A stretch of 34,415 bases of DNA from Acidobacteriota bacterium (lineage in GTDB: Bacteria > Acidobacteriota > Terriglobia > Terriglobales > Acidobacteriaceae), in NCBI GenBank assembly GCA_019241535.1, contig JAFAWX010000099.1, positions 1-34,415 of the forward strand, given 5' to 3'. Within the stretch, counting starts at the first letter, position 1; every line of letters begins with the position of its first letter. Below the pieces are notes generated by a model. It did not search any database. It saw only the letters and a program-made list of their open reading frames with translations, and was not told the DNA's origin. Shown one piece after another: positions 16,238 through 24,443 of this stretch. The position numbers and the translations under genes are program-made.

Positions 16238-16600
16238 ATGCCAGAGCGAATCCGCTTTCTCACCCACAAAGGCAAGCAGATCCTGCTGGTGGATATTACG
16301 AATTGCACGCCGGAGGAGGTTTCCCGGATCTCTCATCTCGTGCCCTCCTACGTCTCTGGTGAACCGCCTGACTCAGTTTTGTTGTTGGCTGATTTCACCG
16401 GATCGAAGATCAATAAATCGGCTCTGGCCAGCCTCAAGGAAGCAACCGTTTATGATCGGCCGCACCTGAAGCGTTCGGCTTGGGTCGGGACGGAAGCGCT
16501 TCCCAAGGTCTTTTACGAGAACCTACGCTCGTTCTCGCAACGCGAGCTGCCAACGTTTAAGACCCGTGAAGAAGCCCTGGAGTGGCTGGTAAGCGCTTAG
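16238..16600 (+). CDS. STAS/SpoIIAA-like domain protein
   Basis: 120 aa with a strong ribosome binding site (AGGAGG, 6 nt before ATG 16238). The pattern MPERIRFLTHKGKQILLVDI, then SVLLLADFTGSKINKSALASL, then HLKRSAWVGTEALPK and a terminal TREEALEWLVSA fits the single-domain STAS/SpoIIAA-like family with alternating beta strands and helices. Such proteins are cytoplasmic and often regulatory or lipid-binding; the biochemical role here is unknown. It converges on the Rieske oxygenase gene (55-bp gap). No anti-sigma kinase or partner switch gene is adjacent, so a classical anti-sigma antagonist role is not supported. Confidence 0.8.
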   Translation: MPERIRFLTHKGKQILLVDITNCTPEEVSRISHLVPSYVSGEPPDSVLLLADFTGSKINKSALASLKEATVYDRPHLKRSAWVGTEALPKVFYENLRSFSQRELPTFKTREEALEWLVSA

Positions 16601-16655
16601 CCCCTTCTACGACAGCGGCAGGAAGTTCCTTACACTGGCAGGGCTTCTCAAACCC

Positions 16656-17771
16656 TCAGCTTCTCCACTTCAATACCACTGGCCCCTCGAGCGGATGCCT
16701 GAGTTCGCCGCCCGTGCGCCTGGCCTCAAGATATGCGGACTTCAGCCCGAAGTACCACTTCGCCGGACGGTCGGCGTCGTCAATGAGCATCAAATGCGGA
16801 CCGTGCTTGAGCCCCTCGGCCTGCCGCGCCATGGTCCGCCGGTCCTGTTCGACAAATTTCGCGAACACGAATTTCAGCAACCGGGTACCGAAAGGAAACC
16901 AGCGAAATATGTTCCAGCAAGCGACCACATCGATCCTTGAGCGATCACGAGTAATCGGTGTCACCGTGGTGAGCGAAGAAAACCAGTATTTCCCCGCCCG
17001 GATCGTCTCCCGTCGCAGGTTGGGAAGGACAAAGTCAATAGTGGTTGTGATCGAGTCCGCATCGCTATAGATTTTCAAGAGCTTGTAAGGAGCGCTGTTC
17101 GAGCTCGGTTTGTGGGCGCTCATGCGAAAGCCGTTCGGAATGGGCTCAAATTGCTTCTGCTTTTCATGGATGCTGTGCCCGGTTCGCCACCACCAGGCTT
17201 GATGTACAAAAGGCCCGTGCGCCGGGTCCATCAGGCCGATAATTCCGTGGTCGATGCTGCCCGGCAGCTCAGCACTGAGATACGCTGTTCTGTAGCGCTC
17301 GCCGAACGTAGCAACGCGCGGGGCAGAGCCCTCAGGCTCTTCGCGCCGCGTAAATCCCGCTCCCCGCGGGCCGGGATCGGGAACGAAGACCCAGATAAAG
17401 CTGTCCTGTTCCTGACAGGCATAACTGCCAGCAAAAATTCGCTCGACCCGCAGATTCTGTCCCTCGACCAGCGACGGAATGAGGCGGCATTGACCGCTTT
17501 GGGCGTCAAATCTCCAGCCGTGATAACTGCATTCGAGTTCCTGCCCGTGCAAGCGGCCGCAGGAAAGGGGCATTCCCCGGTGCGGACATGCGTCCTGCAG
17601 AGCAAAGACCCGTCCGTTCGAGTCGCGACCAATCACCAGGGGAACTTCAAGCAGGGTTGTCTTCGCGAGCCGTTTTCCTCGGAGCTTGTCGGCTGGCAGA
17701 GCCCGATACCAGAAGCCGGTCAACATTAGGCAATCTGGGGTCTCGCGCCTGAGCGGTTCAGCAATGGACAT
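16656..17771 (-). CDS. Rieske [2Fe-2S] non-heme iron oxygenase, alpha-subunit type
   Basis: A 371-aa oxygenase of the ring-hydroxylating / PaO-like superfamily. The Rieske site is complete: CPHRGM (C62, H64) and CSYHGW (C81, H84). The mononuclear iron site is visible as MDPAHGPFVHQAWWW (D182, H185, H190). It therefore needs a separate reductase, and none lies nearby. One-component PaO-like oxygenases act on pigments, sterols, vanillate-type aromatics and lipids; the substrate here cannot be named. ATG 17771 has no obvious ribosome binding site; a TGn-extended -10-like TGGTAGGCT (17792-17784) lies only 12 nt before it, so the transcript may have almost no leader. The N-terminus MSIAEPL and WYRALPADKL fits other family members. 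Confidence 0.9.
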   Translation of the reverse strand: MSIAEPLRRETPDCLMLTGFWYRALPADKLRGKRLAKTTLLEVPLVIGRDSNGRVFALQDACPHRGMPLSCGRLHGQELECSYHGWRFDAQSGQCRLIPSLVEGQNLRVERIFAGSYACQEQDSFIWVFVPDPGPRGAGFTRREEPEGSAPRVATFGERYRTAYLSAELPGSIDHGIIGLMDPAHGPFVHQAWWWRTGHSIHEKQKQFEPIPNGFRMSAHKPSSNSAPYKLLKIYSDADSITTTIDFVLPNLRRETIRAGKYWFSSLTTVTPITRDRSRIDVVACWNIFRWFPFGTRLLKFVFAKFVEQDRRTMARQAEGLKHGPHLMLIDDADRPAKWYFGLKSAYLEARRTGGELRHPLEGPVVLKWRS

Positions 17772-17853
17772 GGAGGAAAATTCAGCCTACCACACGGCCT
17801 GTGGCCGAGATACACGCCTGCGTCTCGCCATCCTCGTGCAGAACGATCCCCTC

Positions 17854-17899
17854 AATCACAAATATAGTGTTGCTGAATTTTGAGAGATGTATTGTGATT
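17854..17899. promoter_or_regulatory. 8-bp inverted repeat around a -10-like box before the small membrane protein gene
   Basis: AATCACAA (17854-17861) and TTGTGATT (17892-17899) are perfect inverted copies with 30 bp between them. A TATAGT box (17863-17868) lies just inside the left arm. The arrangement could be paired operator half-sites flanking the promoter of the 56-aa gene and Amt-like gene; the regulator is unknown. Confidence 0.35.
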
Positions 17900-17915
17900 A
17901 CCAGATCGGCAACGA

Positions 17916-18086
17916 ATGAAAATCAGCGGATTTCTGCTCCTCGTCTCTGGGTGGCTCATCGTCATTGCCGCCCTTATACTGCTGCACGGCCGGGCCCTCC
18001 CGCCATTTGTCCTGGCGGGACTCGGAACTGAGCTTTTGGGCCTGGTGCTGGTTGCCCGGGCACATCTCGGCAGGGACAATCCGTGA
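17916..18086 (+). CDS. small two-helix membrane protein, coupled to the Amt-like gene
   Basis: 56 aa, shorter than usual annotation cut-offs. The sequence starts MKISGFLLLVSGWLIVIAAL. Two hydrophobic segments (~5-24 and ~30-47) are separated by a short HGRALP turn, and the C-terminus ARAHLGRDNP is polar. It is a likely helical-hairpin inner-membrane protein. Its TGA overlaps the GTG start of the Amt-family gene in the 4-bp GTGA at 18083-18086, so translation is coupled, which strongly supports it being real. No canonical ribosome binding site precedes ATG 17916. By position it may be an accessory or assembly subunit of the Amt-like protein; this is inference, as I know no named family for it. 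Confidence 0.7.
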   Translation: MKISGFLLLVSGWLIVIAALILLHGRALPPFVLAGLGTELLGLVLVARAHLGRDNP

Positions 18087-19330
18087 TCTTTGCTGCCGCT
18101 CTATCCTCCGCTCTGTCGCTGGCGGCAATTTTTCTCGTCCCCCTGGCCATCGCCGGCCTGGCCCTCACCAACGCCGGCCTGGGGCGTTCGCGCAGCGCAG
18201 CCCACGCCATGACGTCGTCGTTGTGCGCCGTTGCGGTTGCCGGCCTCGCGTACTTCACTTGCGGCTTCAGGCTGCAGGGGTATCCAGTCTCGTGGAACTC
18301 CCTCGCGGACGCGGTCCGGAAACCGGAATTTTTTCTCCAGGGAATGGATCCCGGCTTCGGCTCACTTCCCATATTGCTGGGGCTTTTCAGTGTAGGCCTG
18401 TCAGCCCTGATTCCTCTGGGCGCGGCCGCCGACCGGTGGCGTCTGGCTGCCTGCTGGCTTTCAACGCTCCTGTTTGCCGCCATCACCTATCCGGCTTTTG
18501 CTCACCTGGCATGGGGCGGCTTGCTGGCACGCCTGGCAAACTCAAGCCTGGGGCATGGCTACCTGGACGCCGGCGGCGCTGGAGCGATCCAGGCCACGGG
18601 CGGGCTGACGGCGCTCGCGATTGCCTGGCTGCTTGAGCCAAGGCGCGGAAAGTATCCCGCGTCCGGCATGCCGGCCGCAATACCCGCGCACAATGGTGTC
18701 TTCGTTCTTTTCGGCTGCATGCTGGCCTGGGCCGGATGGCTCGGACTGAACGCCGCCGGAGCCATAATTTATGGTCGAGTGCCGCCGGAAAACTCGCTCG
18801 CGATTGCCCTCAACACCAGCCTTGCGGCATCGGCGTCCAGCCTGGCTGCGGCCGTGACCACGCGCGTCCGATTCCGCCGCCCGGATGCATCCCTGATCGC
18901 GAACGGCTGGATGGCGGGGCTGGTGGCAAGCAGCGCCGGGTGCGCGATGCTCAAGCCGGCCACGGCAAGCCTGACCGGCCTGCTTGCGGGAATCCTGGTA
19001 GTGCTTTCGGTCGAGTGGTTCGAGCTTCATCTTAAGGTCGACGACCCGTGCGGGTCGATTTCCGTGCACGCCGTGGGGGGAATCTGGGGTATCCTAGCCG
19101 CAGGAATTTTCAGCGGCAACAGCGGGCAGTTGGTTGCCCAACTGACGGCTATCGCCACCCTGCTCGGTTTTACTTTCCCCATGTCGTACGGGCTCAACTG
19201 GGCCGCAGCCCGATTTGTGCGCTATCGCGTTTCGGAGCATGGCGAGCAGCAGGGCCTCGATCTTGACGAGCTCGGTGCCGACGCCTACCCGGAATTTGTG
19301 GTACACGCCGACGAGTTCGTTCAAAGATGA
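18083..19330 (+). CDS. Amt/Mep/Rh-family membrane protein with altered pore residues
   Basis: A 415-aa, roughly 11-helix member of the ammonium transporter family. Family landmarks are present: AHLAWGG (W144, matching AmtB W148), the helix-5 motif starting LDAGGAG (D162, matching D160), DDPCGSISVHAVGGIWG (H329, matching H318) and the cytoplasmic tail RVSEHGEQQGLDLDELGADAY. However, the helix-5 motif, normally D-F-A-G-S/G-x-V-V-H-x-T-G-G, reads DAGGAGAIQATGG, so the first pore histidine is Gln (Q170). The GWFGFNAGS motif is GWLGLNAAG, replacing the inner-gate Phe (AmtB F215) with Leu and the site-S1 Ser with Gly. Ammonium conduction cannot be assumed; a changed transport mechanism, another small substrate or a sensory role are options. 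GTG 18083 overlaps the preceding 56-aa gene. No glnK/glnB is adjacent. Confidence 0.9.
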   Translation: MIFAAALSSALSLAAIFLVPLAIAGLALTNAGLGRSRSAAHAMTSSLCAVAVAGLAYFTCGFRLQGYPVSWNSLADAVRKPEFFLQGMDPGFGSLPILLGLFSVGLSALIPLGAAADRWRLAACWLSTLLFAAITYPAFAHLAWGGLLARLANSSLGHGYLDAGGAGAIQATGGLTALAIAWLLEPRRGKYPASGMPAAIPAHNGVFVLFGCMLAWAGWLGLNAAGAIIYGRVPPENSLAIALNTSLAASASSLAAAVTTRVRFRRPDASLIANGWMAGLVASSAGCAMLKPATASLTGLLAGILVVLSVEWFELHLKVDDPCGSISVHAVGGIWGILAAGIFSGNSGQLVAQLTAIATLLGFTFPMSYGLNWAAARFVRYRVSEHGEQQGLDLDELGADAYPEFVVHADEFVQR

Positions 19331-19363
19331 AGTAGTCGTTCGGCGAATGACAGCGGCGGGCCA

Positions 19364-19630
19364 TCAGCCCTGTCCAGGGTGAGGTCCTTCTTCCGCCAGA
19401 TAGGCGATCTGGTCCTTAAAGATGAACAGATTCGGTTTACCCTCGCGCGTCAGCCGCAGCATGTTGCGGTCGTAGTACTCGATCCAGCCGCGCAGAGTTT
19501 CACCATTCACGAGCTTTACCAGAATGCGGCGTTGTTTATCCGCCAGGAATTTCAGATATCTCGCTTCCGCGCTGGTCGATTCGGCAGGCAAAGCCTTCGA
19601 CCTCCGCCGTGCAGTGTCAAAAAAGGCCAT
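19364..19630 (-). CDS. divergent Hfq/Sm-like protein
   Basis: 88 aa. Residues ~25-80 fit an Sm fold as in Hfq: helix (RYLKFLADKQRR), Sm1-like strands (ILVKLVNGETLRGWIEYYDRN, with the NG and G-x-I-x-x-D spacing) and an Sm2-like strand ending FIFKDQIAYL. In canonical Hfq the last motif is YKHAIS; here KH is replaced by KD, which would alter the proximal RNA-binding site. The N-terminal ~20 residues (ARRRSKALPAEST) are basic and could aid RNA contact. No ribosome binding site is obvious at ATG 19630. It lies 67 bp after the TonB receptor gene on the same strand. A cytoplasmic RNA-binding hexamer is the likely form; targets are unknown. Confidence 0.7.
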   Translation of the reverse strand: MAFFDTARRRSKALPAESTSAEARYLKFLADKQRRILVKLVNGETLRGWIEYYDRNMLRLTREGKPNLFIFKDQIAYLAEEGPHPGQG

Positions 19631-19697
19631 GGGAAAATCTTACGCCCGTCTCCGCCGCAGACGGGAAACTCGAATGCCGGATCCTTTCATCGAGGTC

Positions 19698-22600
19698 TCA
19701 AAACGAGATCTTTACTCCCCACTCGATCGATCGTGGTGCGCCCTGTCCATTGAGGCCAGACTGCAACGAGGCGCGGTTAGTGCGGCCTGAAATCGATTTG
19801 AGGTCGGCCGAGGTGCCGCCGACGGTGCTTTGCAGTTGTTGAGGGGTGGCTGACGGTGATAAGCTCCCCGCCCCGAAGCTCAGGATGCCGCCCTGGGTAT
19901 TGCCGGGGAGGTCGAAGTTCGAGAAATTGAAGAAGTTGAAAACGCCTACGCTTGGCTCAATAGAGAAGCGGTCCCCCAGTGTGTGCTGCCAGCTGAGCTT
20001 GACATCGAAGGTCTTGAGCCAGCCGAGCCCGGCTACGTCCAAAACCGGCGCGGCGAGCGGTTGAAGAACACCTCCCATCCTCACAAGATCGCTGAGCGAA
20101 AACACCCCACCATTTATGAGCATGTTTCCGGCGGGCGTGGCCGGGTTCGAGCTCCCCGCAAGGTTTGCGTTGTAACTCTTAATAAATGTCGCAAGGCCCT
20201 GCGGTTTTATAGCGCGCATGTAGGACCCGACATTCGTTCCCGGGATAATGTCACCGGTAGTTCCGTCTCCTGTCCAGTCGGTGACCAGCACCTCGGCTCC
20301 ACCGGAATTCTCGGGAAAAGCTAAGGTCACCGGCAGCGGGCTGGCGAAGTGCCCGGTTATTGCGAGGCGCAACGAATAATGCAACTCGAAATATCCGCCG
20401 ATCGCGATCTGGTGGGTACGATCGAGCGCCGTGGGCCCGGTGAAACGATCCGGGTTGTCGAAATCCGTCGCCTGGTGAACAAACTCCTCATCCGCCGTCT
20501 GGCTCACGAAGCGCGAGTGCGAATAGGAGAGATCGAAACTGGCGCGTTCGACCGCAGGCACGAAGAATTTGGCAAGGTGCTCCTTCAGCGAAACATCAAA
20601 TGCACCGAAAAGCGAGCGTCCCACGGGGAAGTTCATCACGTTCATTCCCAGGTTGGGGTGAATGCCGGGAAAGGCGCAGAAAGGACAAGGGGCACCTCCG
20701 GTCACCTGCGCCGGCCCTCCGATGCCGGCACGGCCGTAGGCGGCAAGCGCGCCAGCCGGGCCAAGCTTCGCGATCATGCAGCCGAGTTGATTGCTTCCCG
20801 CCGGGCAGCCCGTAGACACCTGGGCGGCGTCGCGATCGGCAAGCGCATTAGCGGCGTTGAACGTCGAGGCCGCTCCCCCGTGGTTTACATCGACCCCGAG
20901 AAGGTTGTGGGTCGTGACATTGCGGAAATAATCGAAGGTAAAGATCAACCCCGGCCTGAATTGGTGCTCGAGGCCAAGATTCATCTCGACCGAACGCGGG
21001 GTCTGGTAGTTCGGGGCGAGCAGGCTCAGGCCATTCTGGTTCGGTCCGGCGAAGGCATTCGGGGCGCCGATGAATGATGGGTTCGCTGAGGAGCCGGCGG
21101 CCGTAGAAGCCTGGTATGCCCGCTCGAGCGAAGCCGCAAGCGGCGCCGCTGCTCGAATCGACTGGTCACACCAGGTCGGGGAGACCGTGCCATTGCTGTT
21201 CACGACGCCGGCCCCGCCCGCCACCAGGGTGCCGGGAGTTCCTGGACTTGATGGCCACTCAATCGAGCCCGGCGCCCCGCCCAGGCACGCAGCCGGGGTG
21301 CTGAGAAACGAGCCCTGCGCAAGGCGCAGCGGGCGGTCAAAAAATAAATTGTTGAAAATAGCGTGGTTATAAAAAAGGCCGATTCCTGCCCGCAGGGTCG
21401 TCTTGCCTTCTCCCGGGTTCCAGGCGATTCCAAGCTGCGGGGCAAAATTTAACCCAGGCTGGCGCACCCTCGTTCCCAGCCTCGGGCCCCAGGCATTCAG
21501 CTGGGGAATGGGACTGAGATCGCTGTCGGTGCGACCATCATCTCTGATCCAGCGCACCCCGTAGCTCACGGCGAGATTGGGTTGAACCCTCCAGAGGTCA
21601 CCAACATAGGCAGATAGCTGGTTGTCCCGCCACCCGCCGCCGGGCAATCCGAACTGAGAGCGCTCGCTTGTAAAGCCCTGCCCGTTGCCGAGGAACGCCC
21701 ATTCCACAGGATAGTTCAGCGGATCGGCAGGATTACCCGTTGAGCCGAGGAGCGGGTTCGCCGCTAACGGTGTGCCCCCCTGGTTTGAAAGCGCGGGTCC
21801 AAGCGAGAAAAACGCAGCGAACCCTGCGGTCAAGATGCGCGTGTAGCTGAAGCCGTAGCGGAATGCGTGAGTATCGTAGCCGTGAATGCCGTCGTAACGG
21901 AATTGCCAGTCTGACTGCAGCGTTCTTTGCGGCGCAACTGAGCTCAGGCCCGAGCAGAAGAGGGATCCCGAAGCGCAGAATTGTTTCGCCCCGCCGCCAA
22001 TATTGATGCTGACGTAGGGCAACGGATTTGCCGCCGGGTTGATCTCTGAAGAGCGGTCAGCGATTGAATTTGTGAACTTCAGGTACCCAAAACGGAGTGA
22101 ATGGGTGAAGGCCTCAGAACTGTGGTCGATGCCCGCGGCGTGGACCGGCACGGTGGTTCGGGTGAGAAGCGGCTCGAGGCTGGGCCCGGAGGCGAATGGG
22201 CGAAGGTCGCTGTTGCGATCGTAGCTGAAGCGATAAAAAATCCGGGCTGCCGACGAAGGTTTGTAGTCGAGACGCTCAAGTGTCTGCGTCTCACGAAAAG
22301 GCTCCCGCAGGGCCGTCGATGAAGGCGACAATACGGTGAATGGTCCGCCGAAGAGCACCGGGTTGGTGAGGTCAATACGGCTGCGCTCGGCGTCGACAAA
22401 AAACCACAATTTGTCCTCGATCAGCGCGCCGCCAAGCCGGCCTGCATAACGCTGGCGTTGCCAGGAGTGACTGTTGCCGCCCGGCAGGCTGGCGGACAGG
22501 ACGGCGCCATTGCCATACAGGCCGAACGCTTCACCGTGGAGCTCGTTTGTACCTGAACGGCTCACAATGTTCACGGCTCCGTCAGATATTAACTGGTTCG

Positions 22601-23249
22601 CAAGCGGCGCCCGCACTCCTCCGAAATCGACCTCCTGGACGGCACCGGCGGGGACGTTCCCGGCAGCAGTCCCGACCGTTTCATCCGTGATATTCAGGCC
22701 GTCAACCTCAATCGGGCGAGCCCGACCGAACCGCCCGTCGAAAGAGAGCGAGGCAAAACCGCTTTTACTGGGATCGAAAACACCAGCATCCAGATTTTGC
22801 ACTCCCGGTTCGAGTTGGGCGTACTCGGGAAAACTCTGGTTGCTGGCCGGCAGATTCTCGGTCGTGTGGGCAGGCACGATCCCCGGCAAAGGCTCGGGAT
22901 CGAGCCTGAGGTCAATCGGGACCTTACCGCCGACTTGCAAGTTCAGAACGGCGGTTGCGGAAATGAACCCCTTAGCCTCTGCCCGCAAGCTGTAATCGTC
23001 GCGGGGCAGATCGGGCGAATTAAACTTTCCCGCCGCGTCGGTTTCGATAACTGAGGTTTGTCCCGTGGAGCGGTTGGTAATTGTGACCTTCGCTCCGCTG
23101 ATAGCAGCGCCTCCGGCGCTGACGACCTTGCCTGAAATCGTTCCGGTATCAGGTTGCTGACCCACGGCAGCGATGGCCATCAAGTTTAAAAAGAGCAACC
23201 CTACGTAAAGCGATCCCACTCTGCCTTTGTTCGGCGAGACCATTCTCAT
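19698..23249 (-). CDS. TonB-dependent receptor, Oar-like, with carboxypeptidase-regulatory-like domain
   Basis: A 1183-aa outer-membrane protein. Residues 1-~31 are a signal peptide (LLFLNLMAIAAVGQ). Residues ~36-115 form a carboxypeptidase-regulatory-like beta-sandwich (GTISGKVVSAGGAAISGAKV, DAAGKFNSPDLPRDDYSL). A plug domain follows (~125-240: IEVDGLNITDETVGT, GGVRAPLANQLISDGAVNIV, SRSGTNELHGEAFGL). The rest is a beta-barrel ending in KISF, with the terminal Phe expected for BAM recognition. Acidobacteria encode many such receptors; ligands are generally unknown and may be oligosaccharides, peptides or metal chelates. GAAAG lies shortly before ATG 23249. No SusD-like partner or TonB/ExbBD gene is adjacent, so the substrate cannot be inferred from context. 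Confidence 0.92.
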   Translation of the reverse strand: MRMVSPNKGRVGSLYVGLLFLNLMAIAAVGQQPDTGTISGKVVSAGGAAISGAKVTITNRSTGQTSVIETDAAGKFNSPDLPRDDYSLRAEAKGFISATAVLNLQVGGKVPIDLRLDPEPLPGIVPAHTTENLPASNQSFPEYAQLEPGVQNLDAGVFDPSKSGFASLSFDGRFGRARPIEVDGLNITDETVGTAAGNVPAGAVQEVDFGGVRAPLANQLISDGAVNIVSRSGTNELHGEAFGLYGNGAVLSASLPGGNSHSWQRQRYAGRLGGALIEDKLWFFVDAERSRIDLTNPVLFGGPFTVLSPSSTALREPFRETQTLERLDYKPSSAARIFYRFSYDRNSDLRPFASGPSLEPLLTRTTVPVHAAGIDHSSEAFTHSLRFGYLKFTNSIADRSSEINPAANPLPYVSINIGGGAKQFCASGSLFCSGLSSVAPQRTLQSDWQFRYDGIHGYDTHAFRYGFSYTRILTAGFAAFFSLGPALSNQGGTPLAANPLLGSTGNPADPLNYPVEWAFLGNGQGFTSERSQFGLPGGGWRDNQLSAYVGDLWRVQPNLAVSYGVRWIRDDGRTDSDLSPIPQLNAWGPRLGTRVRQPGLNFAPQLGIAWNPGEGKTTLRAGIGLFYNHAIFNNLFFDRPLRLAQGSFLSTPAACLGGAPGSIEWPSSPGTPGTLVAGGAGVVNSNGTVSPTWCDQSIRAAAPLAASLERAYQASTAAGSSANPSFIGAPNAFAGPNQNGLSLLAPNYQTPRSVEMNLGLEHQFRPGLIFTFDYFRNVTTHNLLGVDVNHGGAASTFNAANALADRDAAQVSTGCPAGSNQLGCMIAKLGPAGALAAYGRAGIGGPAQVTGGAPCPFCAFPGIHPNLGMNVMNFPVGRSLFGAFDVSLKEHLAKFFVPAVERASFDLSYSHSRFVSQTADEEFVHQATDFDNPDRFTGPTALDRTHQIAIGGYFELHYSLRLAITGHFASPLPVTLAFPENSGGAEVLVTDWTGDGTTGDIIPGTNVGSYMRAIKPQGLATFIKSYNANLAGSSNPATPAGNMLINGGVFSLSDLVRMGGVLQPLAAPVLDVAGLGWLKTFDVKLSWQHTLGDRFSIEPSVGVFNFFNFSNFDLPGNTQGGILSFGAGSLSPSATPQQLQSTVGGTSADLKSISGRTNRASLQSGLNGQGAPRSIEWGVKISF

Positions 23250-23295
23250 GGGCGACTTTCTGATTTACCTGAATGTCATGGATTTGCTGATGCCT

Positions 23296-23305
23296 GACAA
23301 TTGTC
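23296..23305. promoter_or_regulatory. 10-bp palindrome upstream of the TonB receptor gene
   Basis: GACAATTGTC is a perfect palindrome about 47 bp before the receptor start. It could be an operator, but a 10-bp palindrome may be chance. Nothing else recognisable is seen in 23250-23452. Confidence 0.2.
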
Positions 23306-23452
23306 TTTGCCTTGAAAGCAATTTGCAAACCCCGGCACGGGTTCCGATTCCGCCGGTTTGATCGCGAATTGTCGCGCCGGCAGTCGAGAAGTTCTCGGTT
23401 CCGGCACCGGATGGGACAGGAAAAGGCATCACTCTACCTGATAAGCAGAGTC

Positions 23453-24433
23453 TCAGCGTAACTTCGAGGTGTAGTATCCGGTGCGATGGCGAGCATTGTA
23501 ATCCGAGCTGGCGGGAACTCCCGTAAGCTTCACCTCAATGCGGCGGTAGTCGGAATCGGCGAGGCGCCGGGCAGGATAATAAGCGAGCAGATACTGCGTA
23601 CGCAGCTCGTCTGAAATGGCCCGGAATGCCTGATCCAACTGGGGCAGGGTGGTGGCGTAGAAATACTTCCCTCCGGTATCTTCGGAAAGCTGGATAAGAG
23701 CATGCTCCCCTCCCGTATCCCGTCCGGCGCTGGCTTCAATAGGCACGACAATAATGCTGTAAACGATGGCCTCGGAAATCTGGGTGGCGCGCAGCGCCTC
23801 CTGATAGTCGGTCTTGCTGACGGTGTCGCCGCCGTCGGTGATGATGACCATGACCTTTCTTCCCTGCCGGCTCTCGAGCGCCTGGGAGCCGAGATAAACC
23901 GCGTCGTAGAGTGCGGTGGCGGCGCCCATCGGCAAATGGTCAATACCGTGGTCGATCGTTCGCAGGTCGGCAGTGAAAGGGACTGCCTGGTCGACGACCT
24001 CATTGAACCCGTAAACTGCCAAAGCATCAACCGGGCGCAGGATAGAGTGGGCGAAGCGACGGGCAGAGTTGAGCTCCAGCGGCAGATCCTTGCGCGTGCT
24101 CAGGCTGGTGTCAATCTCAACTACGATCGAGAGCGGCAGCTCGGACTCTTTGGCAAAAACCGAGATCTTCTGCGTCTGGCCATCCTCAAAAACTTGGAAG
24201 TTTTCTTTGCCCAGAGTGCTGACCGGGCGGCCGTGCTCGTCGGTGATGGTCACAAAAACATTCACCAGCTTCACGTCGACGCGGATGGTGTTGTCATCCT
24301 GAGCAGCGGCCGGCGCAGCGCTCGGCTCCGCGGGCTTGGCCGTAGAAGCCCAGGGTGGCTTAGGCACACTGCCCGAGACCTGTGCCGTCGACACCGGGAC
24401 GATGAAAAGCAGGAACAGGAGCAAGCTTCTCAT
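23453..24433 (-). CDS. exported VWA-domain protein (VWFA-related acidobacterial type)
   Basis: 326 aa. Signal peptide at residues 1-~17 (LLLFLLFIVPVSTAQ), then a Pro/Ala-rich spacer to ~48. Residues ~50-95 form a beta segment ending in GKENFQVFEDGQTQKISVF, characteristic of the VWFA-related proteins abundant in Acidobacteria. The VWA domain keeps a complete MIDAS site: DTSLS (108-112), T173 and D200 (IITDGGDT), so it should bind a divalent metal and a protein ligand. The C-terminal region LRTQYLLAYYPAR, followed by VKLTGVP and RTGYYTS, is also typical. Biological role unknown. It starts 10 bp after the stop of the MoaD-MoaE gene on the same strand, with no ribosome binding site, so it may be co-transcribed. 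Confidence 0.9.
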   Translation of the reverse strand: MRSLLLFLLFIVPVSTAQVSGSVPKPPWASTAKPAEPSAAPAAAQDDNTIRVDVKLVNVFVTITDEHGRPVSTLGKENFQVFEDGQTQKISVFAKESELPLSIVVEIDTSLSTRKDLPLELNSARRFAHSILRPVDALAVYGFNEVVDQAVPFTADLRTIDHGIDHLPMGAATALYDAVYLGSQALESRQGRKVMVIITDGGDTVSKTDYQEALRATQISEAIVYSIIVVPIEASAGRDTGGEHALIQLSEDTGGKYFYATTLPQLDQAFRAISDELRTQYLLAYYPARRLADSDYRRIEVKLTGVPASSDYNARHRTGYYTSKLR

Positions 24434-24443
24434 ATTGAACTAG

